From Gammaproteobacteria bacterium (lineage in GTDB: Bacteria > Pseudomonadota > Gammaproteobacteria > Magnimaribacterales > TMED112): 8,972 nt of DNA. The stretch covers positions 1-8,972 of the forward strand of contig NYUL01000066.1 of the NCBI GenBank assembly GCA_002684055.1. The letters run 5' to 3'. Below the pieces are notes generated by a model that was given only the letters and a program-made list of their open reading frames with translations, made no database searches and had not been told where the DNA came from. Positions 7,336-8,972 of this stretch are shown piece by piece (within the stretch, counting starts at the first letter, position 1; every line of letters starts with the position of its first letter). Made by a program: the position numbers and the translations under genes.

Positions 7336-7967
7336 TAGCTGTCTTGCTCCAGTTCAAAAGTAAATTTATGCGGGACATCTGCAACTGCAACTGCTCTTCC
7401 ATCTCTGACAGTAGGTTTATATTTGAGTTTAGCTGCTGCTCTTAAGGTAGCAGAATTAAACATACTGCATTCGCTGAATTCACCAGCCCTATTTGATGCT
7501 GATCTACATTTACCTTCCATAACATATGCTTCTTCAATTGTACCTGATTCAGTTATGGTAAAAGCTACTATCACATAGCCTTCCATATTTCTCTCTTTAG
7601 CTCTACGCGGATATATGGGCTGAACTTTAAAAAGTGGAATATAATCTCCATCTCTAAAAAGTGCGCCTTGGCCTTGTGAAAAATTTATGTCAGGTTTAGA
7701 AGCTGCAGCAGAAACTGCTATGGGCGTAACATCTAACTGAGGAGGAGCTATGTCTGGTGGAGCTATTTCAGGCTCTTCTGGTGGTTCCACTTCTTCGGAA
7801 GTGATAGTTTCAATTTCTCTATCTGGCATTATGACATCACCAATTTTTCTAGCCTTGACTACATCACCTGAATCACCAGTACTAACCAGTAAAACCATAA
7901 ATATAAATAACAAAAAGACGACTAGTGGCGCCATAGCAACAAATGTATATCTTTTTGTATCAGCCAT
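7335..7967 (-). CDS. tonB: TonB-family energy transducer (short, TonB2-like)
   Basis: TonB is anchored in the inner membrane, is energised by ExbB-ExbD, and contacts the TonB box of outer-membrane receptors. The protein has 210 aa: a short cytoplasmic N-terminus, one membrane segment (about 9-29), a short Pro/Glu-rich spacer (58-82, with PPEEPEIAPP), and the TonB C-terminal domain (about 112-207). Marks of that domain are IYPRRAKERNMEGYV (118-132), the conserved VAFTI-ESGTIEEA stretch (134-147), FNSATLRAAAKLKYKP (170-185), and DGRAVAV (189-195). The spacer is far shorter than in E. coli TonB. The membrane segment lacks the His that is functionally important in E. coli TonB (His20). Cys154 and Cys167 flank an insertion and could form a disulfide in the periplasm. 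The start lies 2 bp after the exbD stop; no Shine-Dalgarno sequence is evident. Confidence 0.93.
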   Translation of the reverse strand: MADTKRYTFVAMAPLVVFLLFIFMVLLVSTGDSGDVVKARKIGDVIMPDREIETITSEEVEPPEEPEIAPPDIAPPQLDVTPIAVSAAASKPDINFSQGQGALFRDGDYIPLFKVQPIYPRRAKERNMEGYVIVAFTITESGTIEEAYVMEGKCRSASNRAGEFSECSMFNSATLRAAAKLKYKPTVRDGRAVAVADVPHKFTFELEQDS

Positions 7968-7969
7968 AT

Positions 7970-8380
7970 TTAGTTTGGTTCAGCAGCAAGTGATATGTCA
8001 AAAACTCCAGCATCTCTAGCGCCATCCATTACCTGAATGATTGCATCTGCGCTTGCAGTTTCATCTGCTTGTATAACAACTGTGCCTTGAGGGTTGTCTG
8101 CCAATAATTTAAGCACATTTGCTTTTACCTGCCTTACATCAATTCTTCTACCGTCCATATATATTTCATCGTTTCCACCAACTGCAATTAAAATTGCTGC
8201 ATTTTCTTGGATTTCAGATGTATCAGAATCTGGTCTATTTACCTCAAGACCAGGCTCTTTAATAAAGTTTGCTGTAACAATAAAGAAAATAAGCATGATG
8301 AAAACAACATCAAGCATTGGTGTTAAATTTATCTCACTCTCTTCTTCTCTTGCTGCAGATGATATTGCGTTTCTTCTCAT
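7970..8380 (-). CDS. exbD: ExbD/TolR-family biopolymer transport protein
   Basis: A subunit of the proton channel that powers TonB. It has 136 aa: a short charged cytoplasmic N-terminus (MRRN... REEESE), one membrane segment (about 22-40), and a periplasmic domain (about 45-136). The family signature INLTPMLDVVFIMLIFFIV contains Asp24, equivalent to the proton-carrying Asp25 of E. coli ExbD. The periplasmic part shows the usual end of the ExbD fold, VVIQADETA (101-109), with the helix up to ARDAGVFDISLAAEP. It overlaps the exbB stop by 4 bp (ATGA), and a strong Shine-Dalgarno sequence lies inside the last exbB codons. The next gene, tonB, starts 2 bp after its stop. An ExbD next to ExbB and TonB favours a TonB rather than a Tol role. 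Confidence 0.95.
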   Translation of the reverse strand: MRRNAISSAAREEESEINLTPMLDVVFIMLIFFIVTANFIKEPGLEVNRPDSDTSEIQENAAILIAVGGNDEIYMDGRRIDVRQVKANVLKLLADNPQGTVVIQADETASADAIIQVMDGARDAGVFDISLAAEPN

Positions 8381-8922
8381 TTCTTCACTCCTTTTTTACT
8401 GTGTCCTGAAACATATTCTCCCATTAATAGCTCATTAGTTTCAACTTGGTTTTTTACCCAGATCATTGCAAGCACACCTGATAGTGCAGAGACCATTCCT
8501 GCCATGGTGGGTAGAGTAGCTTTTGAAACTCCACCAGCCATTGATCTTGCATCACCACCACCATTGAAAGCCATCACTTGGAACACTTCAATCATACCAG
8601 TAACAGTGCCCATCAAACCAAATAACGGACACAAAGCGATACATACTTGAATTAATTGTATGTTTCGATTAATTGCTATTTTACCTTCAGAAATTAATCT
8701 GCCTTTAGTGACATTTTTATGCCAAGGTGTTGGAAATTTCATGCCTAGGTATCTCTTATTAATGCCATTAGCTAGTTCATCATGCACAAATAAGAAATAG
8801 TAAACTCTTTCGAAAATAAGAGCCCACATAAAGGTGACTAATAAAGCTATATACCACAATACTGGCCCACCTGACTCCATGAAGTCACGTAGGGCAATAT
8901 AAAGCTCAGTAAGCCAGATCAT
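8377..8922 (-). CDS. exbB: MotA/TolQ/ExbB-family proton channel protein (small ExbB2-type)
   Basis: The inner-membrane ring subunit that forms the proton channel around ExbD. It has 181 aa, shorter than E. coli ExbB (244 aa), as usual for ExbB2-type subunits. Three hydrophobic segments lie at about 21-45, 88-112 and 138-157. Family motifs are CPLFGLMGTVTGMIEVF (98-114), with Thr106 equivalent to E. coli Thr148, and GGVSKATLPTMAGMVSALSG (130-149), with Thr139 equivalent to Thr181. The E. coli Glu176 position is occupied by Lys134. The start lies 2 bp after the stop of the upstream gene (TAA-AT-ATG) with no Shine-Dalgarno sequence, so coupled translation is likely. The stop overlaps the exbD start by 4 bp. 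It could be named exbB2 if the upstream gene is confirmed as a second, larger ExbB-like subunit. Confidence 0.92.
   Translation of the reverse strand: MIWLTELYIALRDFMESGGPVLWYIALLVTFMWALIFERVYYFLFVHDELANGINKRYLGMKFPTPWHKNVTKGRLISEGKIAINRNIQLIQVCIALCPLFGLMGTVTGMIEVFQVMAFNGGGDARSMAGGVSKATLPTMAGMVSALSGVLAMIWVKNQVETNELLMGEYVSGHSKKGVKK
8388..8393 (-). promoter_or_regulatory. Strong ribosome binding site of exbD
   Basis: The minus strand reads AAGGAG, then seven bases, then ATG at 8380. It is the best Shine-Dalgarno match in the window and lies inside the Lys/Gly-coding tail of exbB. The neighbouring genes exbB and tonB have none, so exbD can load ribosomes independently while the others probably depend on coupling. 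The start of exbD is fixed by this site. Confidence 0.75.
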
Positions 8923-8924
8923 AT

Positions 8925-8972
8925 TTATTTAGCTTTTTCAGCAACGATCCCTGTAGCCTGCTCTTCAAGAAC
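8925..8972 (-). CDS. C-terminus of an upstream gene, probably the large ExbB-like (TtpC-type) subunit (5' end outside window)
   Basis: Only the last 15 codons and a TAA stop are in the window: VLEEQATGIVAEKAK. It ends 2 bp before the exbB start on the same strand, so it belongs to the same operon. In TonB2-like systems of marine gammaproteobacteria the gene before the small exbB2 usually encodes a large MotA/TolQ/ExbB-domain protein with a periplasmic N-terminal extension (TtpC). The EEQATG-VAEKAK ending, as I recall, fits the end of such proteins, but so short a piece cannot prove it. The frame was chosen because it ends in a stop next to the exbB ATG and stays open to the window edge. Confidence 0.5.
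   Translation of the reverse strand, partial: VLEEQATGIVAEKAK

Noticed and set aside
7750..8019. 89-codon plus-strand open frame with a Ser/Gly-rich start
   Set aside because: Antisense shadow of the tonB membrane segment and Pro/Glu spacer; the Ser/Gly runs are complements of Pro/Glu-type codons.
8094..8438. 114-codon open frame on the plus strand
   Set aside because: It lies opposite exbD and the exbB end, whose motifs are clear. It has no recognisable domain, and its length comes from antisense codon composition.
7970..8922. Tol-Pal (tolQ-tolR) genes instead of exbB-exbD
   Set aside because: The following gene has a TonB C-terminal domain and a TPR partner; no tolA, tolB or pal follows, and the ExbB motif is of the GVSKAT-PTMAGM type.

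Overview
The window is AT-rich, compact, gene-dense bacterial DNA. Almost every base is coding, many start and stop codons overlap, and arginine is mostly AGA/AGG. The gene content (an ExbB/ExbD/TonB system with a TPR lipid-free periplasmic-type partner, a TauE/SafE-lgt-thyA-folA block and RmuC) fits a marine gammaproteobacterium with a streamlined genome, for example of the SAR86 type. That assignment is inference from gene content and base composition. No mobile element, CRISPR array, tRNA, rRNA or phage gene was seen.

Left part (1-1747, minus strand): a PLP-dependent aminotransferase of the class Ic aspartate aminotransferase type (551-1747). It is followed 37 bp downstream by a secreted, very Arg/Met-rich protein of unknown function that runs off the left edge (1-513).

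Middle part (1750-5732, plus strand): a tight five-gene run, rmuC, a TauE/SafE-family permease, lgt, thyA and folA. Junctions are an 11-bp overlap, ATGA, TAA directly followed by ATG, and ATGA, so this is very likely one transcript with translational coupling. ThyA and FolA cooperate in thymidylate synthesis: ThyA turns methylene-tetrahydrofolate into dihydrofolate, and DHFR reduces it back. Lgt starts lipoprotein maturation. The aminotransferase and rmuC are divergent, with only 2 bp between their start codons.

Right part (5722-8972, minus strand): an energy-transduction operon read right to left. It holds the last 15 codons of an upstream gene (probably the large ExbB-like/TtpC subunit), then a small ExbB-type proton channel protein, ExbD, TonB and a secreted TPR protein. 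Together they should use the proton-motive force to drive TonB-dependent outer-membrane receptors; the TPR protein is the usual periplasmic companion in TonB2-like systems of marine gammaproteobacteria. Its 3' end overlaps the 3' end of folA by 11 bp on the opposite strand.

There are no gene-free stretches above 300 bases; the longest gap is 37 bp (514-550). I see mostly known families, and no clear new system. The points most worth a second look are the promoterless-looking 2-bp divergent start, the convergent coding overlap, the Arg/Met-rich secreted protein, and details of the TonB complex (a Lys at the ExbB Glu176 position, no His in the TonB membrane segment, and Cys pairs in TonB and the TPR protein).
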